A DNA stretch of 64,000 bases from Micromussa lordhowensis (lineage: Eukaryota; Cnidaria; Anthozoa; Scleractinia; Lobophylliidae), in NCBI GenBank assembly GCA_964020085.1, contig OZ026604.1, forward strand, positions 20,471,394-20,535,393, read 5' to 3'. Below the pieces are notes generated by a model. It saw only the letters and a list, made by a program, of their open reading frames with translations. It ran no database searches and was not told the DNA's origin. A program made the translations under genes and the position numbers. Shown in pieces: positions 1-11,999 of the stretch (its first letter is position 1; each line of letters starts with the position of its first letter).

Positions 1-1202
1 ATGGTACCCCTGTGAACACTGACATGAATACTGACCCTCCCCCTGATAGTCACACGTTCCGCCATTTTGACATGGATTCCCAGCACACTCCACGATCTCT
101 ACGGAGAAAAAAATAAAAGAATCAATACAAATAGAGTATTCTAGATACGTAAAAACCTGTGCTGCTACCTCCTCGTTCCATATCGCAGTAAGCGATTGCA
201 GGCTTGTTCCCAGACTCTCCCCTGTCTATCCAATACCGACCGCTAGGCGCCAGTCCTCCGGAACTGTTCTTGATTTCTTGACATGAAGCAGCTGGAAGCT
301 TTAGGAAGGAACCCAGAATAGCTTTTATAACAAGAAAGACAAATAAAGTAGACTGTTAGAGGAAGGAACGGAATATGTTGAAAACCTTTTAAAGGACCTC
401 AGTCATCGCATTTTGGCCACAGATAAAATTCGCTTTAAATTGAAGAAACATAGTTTTTACTAAGATAGAAAGAAAGAGATAATAAAAAAACCATAAAGGA
501 AAAAGGATGGTTAAGGTCCATTTTAAATTTTCATAGCTAATTTTCAACGCGAGGTTGTGATCATATTCCACTCTGAAGAGTGCTCAGCAGTCTTTAATTA
601 GTTGGAGAGCTTAAAAGGAACCTAACCAAATTAAATATGGAGCATTATTTGAGCAGATCATATTTCTACTCTCTTTTGTGAAGTTCACCTCTTAAGAATA
701 AATTCATTCCCTCCTGCAAAAGAAGCCAGCTGAAAGACACGAAGAGAGTTAAACTTAAAATGGCACGCAACAAATTGTGAACTGACAAGTGAATATATGA
801 AAGATCATACATAAATTAAGAAATGTCGTGCTGGAAAAATACATTGACACTTACCACACAAGTATAAACAACCGGTGAATCAAAATGCTTACCTCTGAAT
901 GGATTATCCAAGTAAACAGAGTCTGCGTACGACAGAAAATTCACAGATCCCGCAGCACGCGTTCGGTTGTTCAATTCACAAAGGTTTTTCTTTTCGTAAA
1001 AGTTCAAACTCTGACACAGTTTGTCTTCTTTACACCGATAGTAACATGCGAGTATATTGTGCATCACAAGTGATGTGTAACAGTATTTGACAAGAGCGCT
1101 GCCTTTGATGGAAGATACACAGTTGCCGCTGAGCAAACTGTTGCCAGAAGCAGTTTTGATGCTACATAGCATTATGAGAAATAGTATGCCTGTGTGACAA
1201 CG
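1..1202 (-). CDS. PAN/Apple + EGF secreted protein gene, 5' part (paralogue of the gene at 50012-56277)
   Basis: Three minus-strand exons can be read. The first visible exon, 893-1202, follows an acceptor (tctttgcag) and encodes a hydrophobic signal-peptide-like stretch and a PAN/Apple module with motifs ACYYRCKEDKLCQSLNFY and CELNNRTR. It ends DNPFRG at a phase-1 GTAAGC donor. Exon 169-291 encodes a 41-residue module beginning ASCQEIKNSSGG and ending YCDMERG, the N-terminal motif of fibrinogen/collagen-C-like domains in cnidarian proteins. Exon 1-98 encodes the start of an EGF domain (ECAGNPCQNGGTCDY) and runs off the window. All junctions are phase 1 and in frame. The initiator ATG is not in the PAN exon, so a short upstream exon is expected to the right of 1202. 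A secreted or extracellular adhesive role follows from the modules; the partner is unknown. Exon order matches the right-hand paralogue. Confidence 0.82.
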
Positions 1203-1214
1203 CTGCAAAGACAA

Positions 1215-2338
1215 TGATGAACATATTAGAATACACTCTTTTTTTATATCAGAATATATTTTATAAGAATATTGAGGCTAAGATTTGCGAAATTTTAGGA
1301 ATATTTTAAGAGTAGCCCCAGAGATTTTGAAAATAATATAATTTTGTGTGTTGAAAATTCGTATAGACAATAAATTATTTTTTTTTAACTAGACCGTATA
1401 ACATTCGTCCCTACTCCAAACGGCAAAACTAACCAAAAAAACAAAAACAGCACTAGCCGTATATATGTTCGATGCAAGTAGCGTTTCTGCAAGAAGTCAT
1501 GTGTCATGTCGGGCATTATTGCCTGTAGCCTGGCTCCAAAGCTACTATACTCTAAGAATATTGATAAGAATATTTCACCCTAATATCGGCAGAAAAAATA
1601 AGAATATTCATTCGGGGCCAGGAAAACAATATCCTTATAAATACAATTCAAACTGCTTAAAAACTGAACTTGCGTTTTAAGAAAAGTTATCGGCTACACA
1701 TTTCAGTTAAGCAATCACTGCGATTTGAACAATCGTCTCTTACCATTTTCTCGTTTATTTTTTCTTTTTATTCTTGGTCAGGTCTCTGTTACGAGTTGTC
1801 TAGCCAGCATCATTCTGAAACGTGCGAGTCGCGATAACGCTGTGAGGAAGAGAGGCGCTTCATTTTACCTCGTAATATAATACGCCGAGGAAACTGCACC
1901 ATAATAAAACAGTGTACAGCTGCTGTCGATTCTGCGTGCATTGCCGACAACATCCGGGTTTTTTGGCGCGGAAACCCAGCCGCTTTGCCGCCAAAGCCAC
2001 TTAATATACAGGTAGTGTGATTGATATATTCATCTTTAATTTGATAACGGCTAATTTTAGTTTATTACGGATCACAAATTGGCCAGCAATGTGACAGAAT
2101 CAATCCTGGCTATCTTACCGAAAACGTTTTCTTTTAGTGAAGTCAAATGAGTTTCAGTCTTTAAATTGCTTCTCACTGATATATGTGGTTCAAATGCTGT
2201 CCAGTGGAAAATGACCCAGCAGAAATCCAACGAATTCTTGCTTTGAAATATCCGTTGCTTTGACAGACAGTTACTTTGATCGTAATTTATAACTCCCTCT
2301 CGAAACTTTAATAATAATTCTGTGAAAATTTTGTTATT
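1215..2338. other. No recognisable gene
   Basis: AT-rich sequence upstream of the left PAN/EGF gene. The missing first exon of that gene probably lies here or further right, but no convincing signal-peptide exon with a donor was found. Short open frames, for example around 1465-1680, have no recognisable domain. Confidence 0.4.
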
Positions 2339-2339
2339 G

Positions 2340-2710
2340 GGGAGCTTAAGCAAACCACGACGACGAGGGCAACGAGAACGTCACCAAACAAAAGGTTTAA
2401 TGAGCAAAACAATAGGTGCGCACGTGCATTGTAAATCTTTGTACATGTCTTTGCCGTCCTCTGCAAAACAACAACGTGAAATGACCAAGTTCTGCTTCGT
2501 CTACGGAACGTGGACGACGACGGGTAATTTATCGTTTTTCCGTTTGGAATTGAACGCCGCCGTAGCATATTTAGCTTAAGCACTGCACGGTTTTAGAGCC
2601 ATTTGCGTACCGAACAGATCTAGATAATCGCGAGTTTCGCTTGTAAAATATCACTTCATCTTTTTCTAGGCGTCGTCCTTGGCGTCGCCGTCGTCGTTGC
2701 TTGAGCTCCC
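2340..2710. mobile_element. MITE, GGGA(C/G)CTTAAGCAA-type inverted repeats
   Basis: The ends gggagcttaagcaa and ttgcttgagctccc are inverted repeats, followed inside by GACGACG-rich sequence on one side and CGTCGTC-rich on the other. The same family is seen at 45962-46326, where a TA target duplication is clear, and as a degraded copy at about 62040-62400. Here the left flank has decayed and no target duplication can be claimed. It has no coding capacity; the two opposing open frames inside are shadows of the repeat. Confidence 0.7.
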
Positions 2711-3739
2711 TAAAATACAACACTGGCGACATACGCCCCGGAGTAAATAATGCTCGCCACTAACCAATACGGTGTATACAGAGGTAAACTCCTTCATTTT
2801 TTGCGATATATACGAATATTTTAAGGTACACTACAGGTTACTATAAAAAATAATTTAAAATTACCAAAAAGTACAACAGTTACATTTTTTGTCTCTCTCC
2901 CGTAGAAAATAAAAACCATCGTACCGCCAAAGATTTATCAGAACCAAAATTGTTTCCCGTAACCTAACACCTATGAGAGGTCCAATGTCCAATTGCGTGA
3001 GAGATAACAATTGGTTTACATCGAGGTTCAATTTGATAAAATAAACATTGACTTTAAGTTATCTGTGCCGCCAAATTTATTAGAGGAATTGCAAAAATGG
3101 CAAACGCAGCTGGTAGACAAAGTTAAAATCATTTCGCCACTCTCGCGTATCAAACTGATCAGTTTTAAAGGAGCTCAGTCATGGTGTTTTGAATTATTTC
3201 GGTCACGTTCAAAATTACTTTTAAATTGAAGGAAACCTGAAAATAATAGTTTTACTAAGATAGAAAAAACACCAAGGAGATAACTTTGAGGAAGAAACAC
3301 ACACTTTTCAGTTTACAAAACATGTTTCGGATGAACAACATCCATCATCAGTTGCGAAATACAAATGAACCGCTAAGTCGGTGTGATATAAAAGAACTGA
3401 ATAGAATATATGAATAATAAAAAACAACGTAAAAGTGAGGCATTAAACCATACAATTATAGAAAACAATGGGTATTTTAAGCCCTGGAGAATTTAAAAGG
3501 CAAGTGTTAAATTAACATGATTAACTTGCTTGTTTAGTGAGGGGTTTTCCCACCCGATGTGTAAGGCCTCCTTGATTTTTAGTTGAAAAGACGTAGAGGC
3601 GGTGTCAAGGATTGAAAAACAATTCTCTGAGCACAAAGCTCTACATGGATGGAGAAGATTAACACGGATTACAAACGACGAACTTAAAACTGAAATTTAG
3701 ATAATTTGGTTTTATCAACTGAGTTGATAATGTGAATTA

Positions 3740-4640
3740 GCCACCGTAAAGAGATTTGAAAGCTGACGTTTCGAGCGTTAGCCCTTCGTCGGAGCAAATC
3801 GAGGAATTATGGGTGTGGTTAACATACAGAGAGATGCAGCCACGCTATTGGTTGCTGCAGGGTAACGTGAAAAACAACAGAATAAATTAGTTGAATGAAA
3901 AGCGTTCGTTGATACCGTGAGGGTTAGGAGTGCCGATTTTTCGAGTTTTGCGGCTTTCCGTGCTTCCTTGATGTAGGGAAAGTCGCAGACTGCCATATGC
4001 TGCTTAGAATGATTGGGGAGATTTAATTGTCTTGCGAACGGTTTAGATGCGTTTTTATCGTCTTTCTCCACGTCGCAAAGGTGTTCTCGGAATCGGTCGC
4101 TAGTCGTCTCCCTGTTTCACCGATATATAACTTTTTGCAAAGAGTGCAAGTTATGCAATAAATGGCATTGGAGGAGGTACAGGTGAAATGATCAGTGATC
4201 TTGATGGATCGTTTGGGTCCCGATATTTTATCAACGTTGCGAATGAAAGGACATGTTTTGCATCGTATGCGTGCGCATTTAAAGTTCCGGGTTGAATGAT
4301 GGATTTTACTGCGTGGCTGTGAGGGTTAAATGTGAGGGTCAATGAAATTCTATAATAGTTTTTCTTCTGTGACGTTTGTAGTGCTGACAGCCGATCAATT
4401 TGTTGGGCGCGATAGGATAGCCACGGTTGTCGAAGAAATCGTACATTTCCTCTGATTTTAAGGAAAAATCAGAGTCATCACTACAAAGACGACGAAGTCT
4501 AAACTGAGTTCTTGACATGTGATGGATGTGAAGATGAATGCAACAAATAACTATGAGAATCTGTCGGTCTGTAGTGCACACTGGTGCATAAACCGTTGCC
4601 TTCGATATAAACTTTGATACATGTACCTCTGAAAATCGGC
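3740..4640 (-). mobile_element. Penelope-like element, 3' part with GIY-YIG nuclease, decayed
   Basis: Read on the minus strand, the first part gives SRTQFRLRRLCSDDSDF and DFFDNRGYP, the end of a Penelope-type reverse transcriptase. Further on come YCITCTLCKKLYIGETGRR, a GIY-YIG endonuclease core, and FNLPNHSKQHMAVC-like sequence. The frame is broken several times, so it is a pseudogene. The end near 3748-3795 carries the motif gacgtttcgagcgttagccc, repeated as both arms of the hairpin at 52578-52777. A second Penelope-like terminus (gtttcggatgaacaacatcc) lies at about 3322-3350. Penelope-like elements combine an RT with a GIY-YIG nuclease. Confidence 0.85.
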
Positions 4641-4679
4641 ATTTGTGACAATCAATCATCAATCAAAGAATCAGTTAGT

Positions 4680-5066
4680 CAGTCAATCAGTAAGTCATTC
4701 AATCAATTCATTCAACCAATTCATCAATAATCAATTTCATTTCCACCTAAGTTTTAAAGCAGAATCACAATAGCTGTAGATTAAGTGGATTCCGATCCCA
4801 AGAAAGCCTTGCTCTTGTTATAAAGCCCGCAGATAATTAACTCTTATTCCATGATCAGCGAACATTGGATATGAGATGATAGATAGACCATGAGGCACAT
4901 CGCACTGAGTTGGGCATAGCCATTTCATGTCCTACAATCGTGAGTGGGGTAACTGTTTTATTAAAAGTGCCCACAAAATATAGAAAAGTAACATGAAATA
5001 AAAATTAAAATGTCCCCAGAAGTTACACATATGCTAACCGTATTTGTAGGGCATAGTATGATGTAG
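4680..5066. other. No gene seen; simple (aatc)-like run at the left edge
   Basis: Around 4655-4735 the sequence is a degenerate tetranucleotide-like run (aatcaatc, agtcagtc). The remainder is AT-rich and has no open frame with recognisable content. Confidence 0.4.
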
Positions 5067-5182
5067 CGATTATTGAATGAGGCTTAGTAGGATACGAAGA
5101 ATTCTGCAGAACAAGGAGGGTGTTATCCACAGAGGCCGAAGGCCGAGGTGGATAATACCCTCCGAGATCTGCAGAATTCTTC

Positions 5183-5213
<31 letters not shown>

Positions 5214-5214
5214 G
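5067..5214. repeat. Foldback (hairpin) element
   Basis: Arms of roughly 65 bp are inverted copies: cgattattgaatgaggctta at the left and cgaattcaataattgcg at the right, with tcctacgaa and ctgcagaattct inside. The centre has aggccgaaggccgaggt. A second member with the same outer ends lies at 60196-60292. It has no coding potential and is probably a non-autonomous foldback MITE. Confidence 0.75.
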
Positions 5215-5345
5215 CTATTATTCATTCAAAATATTTCCCCGTTCTTAAAGGAGTTTCCCCATTTCGCTCTTTGTTTTTTCGCTCACTAAAAGTAACATAA
5301 TATAGTCCCCAGGTTTTCTCGGTCAACGGTTCAATAATCTGCAGC

Positions 5346-5378
<33 letters not shown>

Positions 5379-5789
5379 GCGATGATTCATTCCAAGTTTG
5401 GTGAACAGCAGCCGGAAGGAAATCATGACGGTGACGGTGTTTGGATAAATAATTCCACTAATTTCATTCAAATTTAATTTAAAAAATATATTACTATCTT
5501 GTTTCGGGAAGTTTTGAGAAGGCGGTCACCTTCTGTCTGTGATTTATAATTTTTTTTTAAACTCATTTGAAAGCCTCGCTGACTTTGTATTCCTGGCGGC
5601 CGAAGGAGAAATCTAAACTTCCAAAAGTTCAAGGCAATGAATGTCGGCTTATGAAAGTATAATGGCTCCTGTACAACCTGCACTGAACACATGCCAAGTC
5701 TATGTGCTGGATTAAAAATAATTCCCGTTTCCCGGCTTGTATGAATACACCTGAAAGTGAACCGGTTTCGTTATTTGTAGGAAATTACG

Positions 5790-5945
5790 AAGCCATATTT
5801 TCGACACGTTGTGTAAATCAAGTTGTTCTTATACCAGCCAGGTGCATTTACATGACAAAAGCAGAGAGGTATCACCCCTAGCCTCGCTGCCATTCAAAGG
5901 CCAGGTCACCGAGCAGACAACTGCAACATGGTTTATTTATGTCCA
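5790..5945 (+). repeat. Dispersed repeat, copy 1 of 3 in the window
   Basis: The stretch around cctcgctgccattcaaagg, with catgacaaaagcagaga and accgagcagacaa, recurs at about 14790-14930 inside block C and inverted at about 49280-49430. Copy 1 is outside the duplicated arms, so this is an interspersed repeat in its own right rather than only a by-product of the duplication. Confidence 0.6.
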
Positions 5946-6049
5946 GCCTCAGCATGATATAACAAATCGTACACCAATGATTAAATGTAAACAATGAAAT
6001 AAGACTGGCCAATAGCGCGTTATGACATGACGTCAAGGCAGCCATATCA

Positions 6050-6735
6050 TGTTGGCCAATCTTGCGGGAGTTGAGCTATTTTCCTATGCAAACATTTCCT
6101 TTTGTCGCAGTAAATTTGCACGTGTACTGGCCGAATGAGGAAAAACGCTCTTCAAAATTAGGGTAGTAGGGCTAATTTTAATACTTGCAAAAGAGTTTAT
6201 AATTGGCCGCCATTTAGGAAAGCTGTCTATGCATGCATTCTATATTTTCCAAATCTCCATAATAAACTCTGTTTGCCGGCCAAATTTTGCATAAATTATT
6301 GTTGTGAGATGCTCTTGGGGGGTTTGTATGTTCACGACAACAGTTTATGCAAAATTTGGGGGGCAAACAGAGTGTGTTATGGGGAATTGGAAAATAGAGA
6401 ATTTATGAAAAAGAAAGCAATCCTGTAGGAGCTGAACTCTTTTCCTACGTAAACACCCCCTTGCTCCATTAAATGTGTGAGTGAAAACGCTCTAGGCATG
6501 CGGTCGGTAAGAAAGCGAAAACAGGCACTGTATGCATGCATTGGAGCAAAAGAAAACAATTCTTGATGTATCAAACCAATTCTTTGTGAACTATTTTCTT
6601 ACGTTAAAATCTGCATGTGTAATGGCCGCGTGAGTGAAAACGCTCTATACATGTGCCTAGTAAGAGATCTAAACAGGTAGTTTATGCATGCATTCATTGA
6701 AGAAAAAGAAACCATTCTAATAAAAAAAAAAACCT
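6050..6735 (+). repeat. Degenerate tandem repeat, about 155-165 bp units, with an inverted pair
   Basis: Units near 6420-6575 and 6576-6730 both read through (t/g)gtaaac/aaat, gtgagtgaaaacgctcta, aagaga/gcg and tatgcatgcatt. A more divergent relative starts near 6060. Between them, 6236-6300 and 6344-6405 are inverted copies of each other (aaactctgtttgcc against ggcaaacagagtgt). No gene is seen. Confidence 0.55.
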
Positions 6736-7398
6736 GTTTGTAGCGGCTCGTTTGGTAGAATAAGAAAAACTGAAGGAGAACGAGCCGCCGGCCAATGTTT
6801 CCGCAGCTTTCACGAGTGTTTTCTACAACTCGAAAGAAACAAAGAGAAAATCTATTCTTGTAAATTTAACTGAAAAACACACTTTGGCTAAAAATGTGAG
6901 AAAAGCAGAATAAACACACGATGCCTGTGGCATTTAATGCACCAAATCGTTGAATCGGAGATCGGACTTTTGTCAACTGCAATCTCAGCGTTTACAGAAA
7001 CTTTGCAGAATACAATGGAAAGATGAAAATTCCTAGTCAAAGCAAGACACACAAGAAAGCCCAATTCAAACGCTTCACAACGAAGAGCAAAAGTACAGCC
7101 GCAACTCACCTGTTTATGTTTGTCGTGGTTAAATTCTGTTACGGAAAGCGACTATTGAAATAGAAATAGAACTAGGGTATCTAAAAGATAGTAATGCTGC
7201 GGCACATTCTGTTGATAGTGACATATTTTACGCAGTGATTTATCTATCTGCGCGTTCCAAGACTTGCAGTAACATTTATTACTCAAGGTATTGTCAAATG
7301 GTGCTGTGTAACTTAAAATCTGTACTAGTATGCATAAACTTCAAGCATGATGACGCATCGATTGCGAGGTGTGAAAAAAAAGCACATAGTGATCTGAA

Positions 7399-7581
7399 CT
7401 ATGTTTGGACATACACTGTAAAACGATAGACATCAACCTCCCCTTTACCAGATCGCGAAAATCGATACATATGGAAATTGAAGGAACATGTGTAGGAACA
7501 GAAATCTAACTTATAAATTCTGTACTGGTACGCATTAAATGTCTCTAGAATGTTGACAGATTGGGACGAGGACGCGTCCAT
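7399..7581 (-). other. Short open frame conserved in both block A copies
   Basis: The minus-strand frame begins MDASSSQSVNILETF and continues NAYQYRIYKLDFCSY. The right-hand copy (42094-42339, plus) begins MDASSAQSDNILETF and agrees over most of 50 residues. The two differ by a 12-bp in-frame indel and then by a 5-bp indel that shifts the frame. No family is recognised. It could be a remnant coding exon or a chance frame kept by recent duplication. Confidence 0.25.
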
Positions 7582-8546
7582 CGCGATGGGTGAAAATGCT
7601 AATAACGTTTCAGCTTTAATTCATGTTTGGACGAATAGATCGCAACGTATATGAAATTAGCGTGTTGTATGGTTTTCGTTTTTTTTTAGTTATTCTACAA
7701 GCTTTATTACCGACGATTTCTCTTCATTCACGAATTCGACCACGGAGGCGAGACTGCTAAGAAATGAAGAAGTTAAAATTAAGTTGTCACAATTAATCAT
7801 CCAGATTTTTTAAGGACAAAAGCAAGAGTTGTGAAAGTCAAGCACGATCTCCTTCACATCTTTTCACAGGCAAATCAGAGCAAAACAAACCACTAATCTT
7901 TCTCACTGAAATATACGCGAATTAAGACTACGGCTCGACGGTGTGACATCCTCGTGTTGTTCGTGGCGCAATGCACTCTGGTAAAAAGTGACGCAAAGCA
8001 CTCTGGTTAAATGCAATGCATTCTGGTAAAAAGTGATGAATTCGAGAATTCGCATCCTCTTCTTTATATTCTTTTTAAATCCTGTTTATGTTGCTGCTCG
8101 CTCAGTGCCCTCGCTGCGCAGCAAAAAGTAATATATAGATTTAGCCAAGCCTAAAAGCGGAGCTCCTGGGCTGGGTTGTTAACCCAGGATAAGCGAGGAT
8201 TTCAATTAAAGTTTTGTAACTTACGGTGAGGATTTCTGCATGTTTGGCATTCTGTGTTGAGTTTAAATAATCTCAAGGTCCTCAAAATACACCAAATAAA
8301 ACAGTACATGAAAAACATTTTTAATATCAAAGGTACTGAGTTTACCCACGAAAATCAGTCAATAAACTTCGTACTGATTATAAATGTAGCCAATCAGGAG
8401 CACGAACGAGAAAATTTCACTGCGAAAAAATATCGCTCGTTCAATCAGCAGCGCAAATGACGAAATTTCACTTATTATGATGAATGAACGCACTAAAGAC
8501 AACGTCATCCGAGAGCCGTTGCACAAAAACCCTCACGCTTCGACAA

Positions 8547-8872
8547 ATGGCCGAGAGAAGGTTTGCTTCTGTTTGCTCAGTTGAAGAATTTATTTTAGAA
8601 CAAGAAAATAAAAACACCTATCAAAAGCTGAACGAGGTGTAAGATTGCTTGAAAGATTTTTGAAAACCAAGGACGAAGACAGGAAAACTGAAGATATTTC
8701 AGCCGTCGAGCTGAATGAATACATTAGCCAATTTATCATCTCCGTTCGCACTAAAGATGGCACCGAGTACGAACCAGCTTTCCTTCGAAGTTTTATTGCC
8801 AGCTTCGAACGAAACTTGAAGAAAAAGCCTATTCTGCTGAGAAAACCAGAAAATTTTTTCAATGCAAGCTAA
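8547..8872 (+). pseudogene. Crypton/DUF3504-like tyrosine recombinase N-terminal fragment, frameshifted
   Basis: From the ATG at 8547 the frame gives MAERRFASVCSVEEFI and LEQENKNTYQK and then stops at about 8640. In the next frame follow ERGVRLLERFLKTKDED, ISAVELNEYISQFIISVRTK and DGTEYEPAFLRSFIASFERN. This is the core-binding N-terminal region seen in Crypton recombinases and their domesticated KIAA1958/ZMYM relatives. The catalytic C-terminal domain is absent. The inverted copy at 40300-40628 shares the same frameshift, so the break predates the block duplication. Confidence 0.65.
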
Positions 8873-9037
8873 AACAGTTAAAGAAGCAAGGAAAATCGAA
8901 TAAACCCAACGCATCGGTTGCTTTGATAAGCAAAGGGTTACATGTAAAAGTGTTGTACGGCAAGGGTTTCCTCGGTATGTGTAGTCGCGAGGCACTTTTA
9001 AACTGGTTCGGTTAATCAACACTCTTCACTTTAAGCA

Positions 9038-9791
9038 AATTTAAGGTTTGGTATTGTCAATTAATTATGCAGAGACCTTACAGCTGGCTTTTCGGACTGC
9101 AATTCGTAAAGAAAGAGAAAGAAAAGCTCTTTCCAGCACTACAACTTTCCAAAGCTAAAATTGGCAACTAGCTGCAGATGTCTCCAATTTCCTTAATGTG
9201 TTTGAGCACAGCTTTGCAATTGTCGGCGCCATTTTTTCATTAAATTTGCTTAAAAAGGAGACACTTGTCAGGAACTCGCTACGTCTGTTTTGTTGCTTAT
9301 ACTTTTGCAGATGTGCTAGTGAACAACAGTCTTGTATTTTCATTATCATAAGGAAAGATCACTTCTCTTGTAACAATGCAGTCTGTAATCTGCCTTAACT
9401 TTCCTCGCTGCTAACCTTACTTATTTGTAGGTGTTTTTCTAATTTTAGAACTCTCATTTTGAGGTTTTCTCAAATTTGAAATATAATTTTTTCCGCTGTT
9501 ATTGTAAGAAAGTTGTGTGCCAGTATGTAGATTCATTGATATGCAGGTTACGTACTTATGATAAGAAGCAAATATTTAAGGAGTTTGTCCGTTAGTATAG
9601 GAGTTGCCACTTGACGGCATCTCCATTTTTGATCACTTCATTCTGGAATTGTTTTTTTTTTTCAGTAAAATTTTGTTTCATATTAATAAATATGCTAGCG
9701 AATTTCTCTTTCTCTTTCCTCACGAATTGTAGTCCGAAAAGCCAGCTATAAGTTCTCTACACAATTAATTGCAAAACAAAACCTTAAATTT
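9038..9791 (+). repeat. Core module between about 100-bp inverted repeats (orientation +)
   Basis: Left and right edges are inverted copies: accttacagctggcttttcg with cgtaaagaaagagaaag on the left, ctttctctttcctcacg with cgaaaagccagctataag on the right. The core (gtcaggaactcgctacgtct, ttgtccgttagtataggag) also occurs at about 12000-12750, 19480-22190, 29210-31930, 34260-36950 and 39400-40140. Relative to its neighbouring bZIP, the core here and at 39.4 kb has the opposite orientation to the other copies. The site where the LINE sits in three copies is empty here (gaactctc at about 9448). Confidence 0.6.
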
Positions 9792-10099
9792 GGTTAGGCG
9801 TTAAAATCAGATTGAAAGAAATATATCATTGGAAGATGCCCATGTACGGGGAATGTGTTCTCTATAATCATAGCATCACCCTGGGATTTATTTCTAAGGT
9901 TTTCAGACCAACAGAAATTTGAGCTATATCGAACGACCAAGACCGATTTTATGTTTATCGATTGTTTGGTTTCCTGACAGCTTAAATTCAAGACAAAACC
10001 CAAGATTTTATGTTTCTTGGAGCGTTTTGACCAAAACGAATTGATCTCCTTTATGCTTTCTATTGTTAGGCAGATTTGACCTAATGTTAAATAAGGAGA

Positions 10100-10767
10100 T
10101 AAAAAAAAATCATTTTCTATAGAGGTCTTTTCCGCTTTAATTCGTCCAGCACTTTTCGCGAACTATTTTCGAGCGTGTTAAAATGCAATTCTTGTCAGCA
10201 GCCATGGCTCCTGATGTGAATTAGTTTTGCAGCGAGATTACTTATTTTCGAAGTCAATTTCGGATAAGCAAGATAATTTTCCTGTCCAGCGCTTTTAATA
10301 TGCTTCAGTTCCAAAGAGACCTCCACCGATCGAAACGTGCGGTAGTTCCGGAGAAGCAGCTGTTTTGGCCGGATATATGCGAACTCCGGTAAATATTACA
10401 CAGCACTGAACCTAAATGAAGGATGCGAAAATTTGCACCGGAATTTTTGGAGCGAAATTTCTATCGAAAAGGAAATAGCTATCTTAGATGAATGTTCCTA
10501 GTCAAAGCAAGACACACAAGAAAGCACAATTCAAAAGTTTCTCAACGAAGAGCAAACATCCAGCCGTAATTCACCTGTTTATGTTTGTCGTGGTTAAATT
10601 GTGTTACGGAAAGACTGTTAAATAGAAACAGAAAAGGTATAAATTACAGAGATTGGAATCGACGATAGCTTAACATAACACTTACAACATAGAAAACTAC
10701 CAAGCGCCCATTCTTCAGCCGTCCTGTTCAACCGTACATTGTACTTCCACCGACAAGAGGCGCCCAA
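10100..10767 (+). promoter_or_regulatory. Upstream module of bZIP copy 1, with TATA-like box
   Basis: This module precedes nearly every bZIP copy. Landmarks are ccggagaagcagctgttttg, caaagcaagacacacaagaa, cctgtttatgtttgtcgtgg, then ggtataaatta at about 10646-10656 and the former start codon context acaacatagaaaac at about 10684. The TATA-like element is shared with copies 2, 4, 5 and 6. In the long copies the same position reads aataaagtacag. Promoter function is inferred only from position and conservation. Confidence 0.4.
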
Positions 10768-11394
10768 ATGTACCCCTGCCCTACGATGTCGTTCATTTCA
10801 CGCAGATACCTACACGACTTAAAGACCTCTTCCTTTCCTCGTGCAAATCCTATGGCCACCAGACTGGAACAGCCAGATATTTTTCTCGGTAACCTAAAAT
10901 GCTTATCTGGAGAAGGAAGAAGGACTACGATTGGGTTATCAGCCAACACTCATTCGATGAGAGAAAGGTTTAGCAGCGACAACGAGCCGTTTACAAATCT
11001 ACCTGAGCCAAAACCTGAACAGTTTCCAGAAGGACAAGCTATCAACTTAGCCAAGAAAGGCCCAGAATACCGGGAACGAAGAAGGAGGAACAACCTGTCG
11101 GCGAAGAAGTCCCGTGACGCGAGAAAGTTTCGAGAATTGCAAATGCAAAGAAAACTGGTTTACCTTGAGAATGAAAACATTCGTTTACGTAGGGAAATTT
11201 ATGCCTCGCAAGAGGAAAATTTTCGTTTGAAAGGAATACTACGCGCTAAAAACGATGTTTTTAGCCCACAACAATTTCGAAAAATAAAATCGTTATCAAA
11301 TGAGAGATTAAGCACGGCACCATACTTCGCTCCTGATGTCAAATATCCTACTTTTGCTGCCGAATATGGCGAGTCTTTTTCCTGTGGCGAATAG
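10768..11394 (+). CDS. PAR-type bZIP transcription factor-like protein, short form, copy 1
   Basis: Intronless 208-codon frame from the ATG at 10768. The basic region is residues 102-121 (RERRRRNNLSAKKSRDARKF), fitting the N-x7-R pattern with N108 and R116. A zipper follows with heptad residues M126, L133, L140, S147 and L154. The basic region resembles PAR/HLF/TEF/CES-2 bZIP proteins (RRxNNxxAKxSRDAR). The N-terminal part is serine- and proline-rich with no recognised domain, and the tail ends EYGESFSCGE. Compared with the long copies it lacks their residues 28-108 and its ancestral start is ATA, so this ATG, an internal methionine in the long form, is the likely start. Predicted nuclear, binding DNA as a dimer. 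Whether it is expressed is unknown. Confidence 0.7.
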   Translation: MYPCPTMSFISRRYLHDLKTSSFPRANPMATRLEQPDIFLGNLKCLSGEGRRTTIGLSANTHSMRERFSSDNEPFTNLPEPKPEQFPEGQAINLAKKGPEYRERRRRNNLSAKKSRDARKFRELQMQRKLVYLENENIRLRREIYASQEENFRLKGILRAKNDVFSPQQFRKIKSLSNERLSTAPYFAPDVKYPTFAAEYGESFSCGE

Positions 11395-11990
11395 TCGTAC
11401 GAATCTTTCCCTTCTTTAATTGATCGCATATTGTAAATCATGTCAAAAGAAGCTGAAGTTTACAAGAATGTCCTAGTTAATTTTTTTTGGACTAGTCCAT
11501 GGTAATCTTTTACAGAATTTGTAAACGGTATAGGTATTGCATTTTCAATAAATGTCGATTACGTATAAGAAACTCGACTGTTACATTTAAGGTAGTAAAA
11601 AATGATTATAATAGCTATCTGTGATTATTATTATAATAGCTATTTTGTTAGAAGGAAAACGGAGGGAACCGAGTATTATTGTCCTGCAAATAAACCATTT
11701 TTCAAGTTAGTCGTCATTAGTTGTTAATTATAAGTGCAGCCCTCCCAGCATAAGTTATTAAGTTTCTAACAAGGGGTTTCTTTAACTGGCTTCTTTTAGT
11801 AAAGAGATTATGTTATGATATTTCGAGTCTTTTTTCTAACACACAAAATGACTTTCATATTTGAGAAAACTTCTAAATGATAATTTTAAAATTAGAAAAA
11901 CACTCACAAATAAAGGAGAACCAAGTGTGATTTTTGTCTAATCACTCTGCAGTGAAACGAAAACAAAATAATTTCTAACTTAGTACAAGC
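11395..11990 (+). repeat. 3' flanking module shared by bZIP copies
   Basis: The sequence after the stop is repeated next to the other bZIP copies. It includes ttgatcgcatattgtaaatc, a palindromic gattacgtat at about 11556, tattattgtcctgcaaata, ttagttgttaattataagtg and aaggggtttctttaactggc. No gene is seen. The cgattacgta motif is also present 3' of the copies at 27.6, 32.6 and 37.8 kb. Confidence 0.6.
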
Positions 11991-11999
11991 AAGAAAACA

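Larger units (their letters stand above)
6826..9037 (+). repeat. Segmental duplication block A, left copy
   Basis: This stretch is matched in inverted orientation by 40141-43014. Shared landmarks are caactcgaaagaaac at the outer edge, ggacgcgtcc near 7574, the Crypton-like fragment at 8547-8872 and cttcacttt at the inner edge. The left copy lacks the RTE-like LINE end and the 183-bp MITE found in the right copy, so it provides the empty sites for both insertions. Positions 7033-7190 are also homologous to the upstream region of the bZIP copies (gtttatgtttgtcgtggtt), so a bZIP-type promoter region sits here without a bZIP body. Confidence 0.8.

Noticed and set aside
8590..9022. Long open frames on the minus strand over the Crypton-like fragment
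   Set aside because: They are the reverse strand of the recognisable recombinase fragment and have no domain content.
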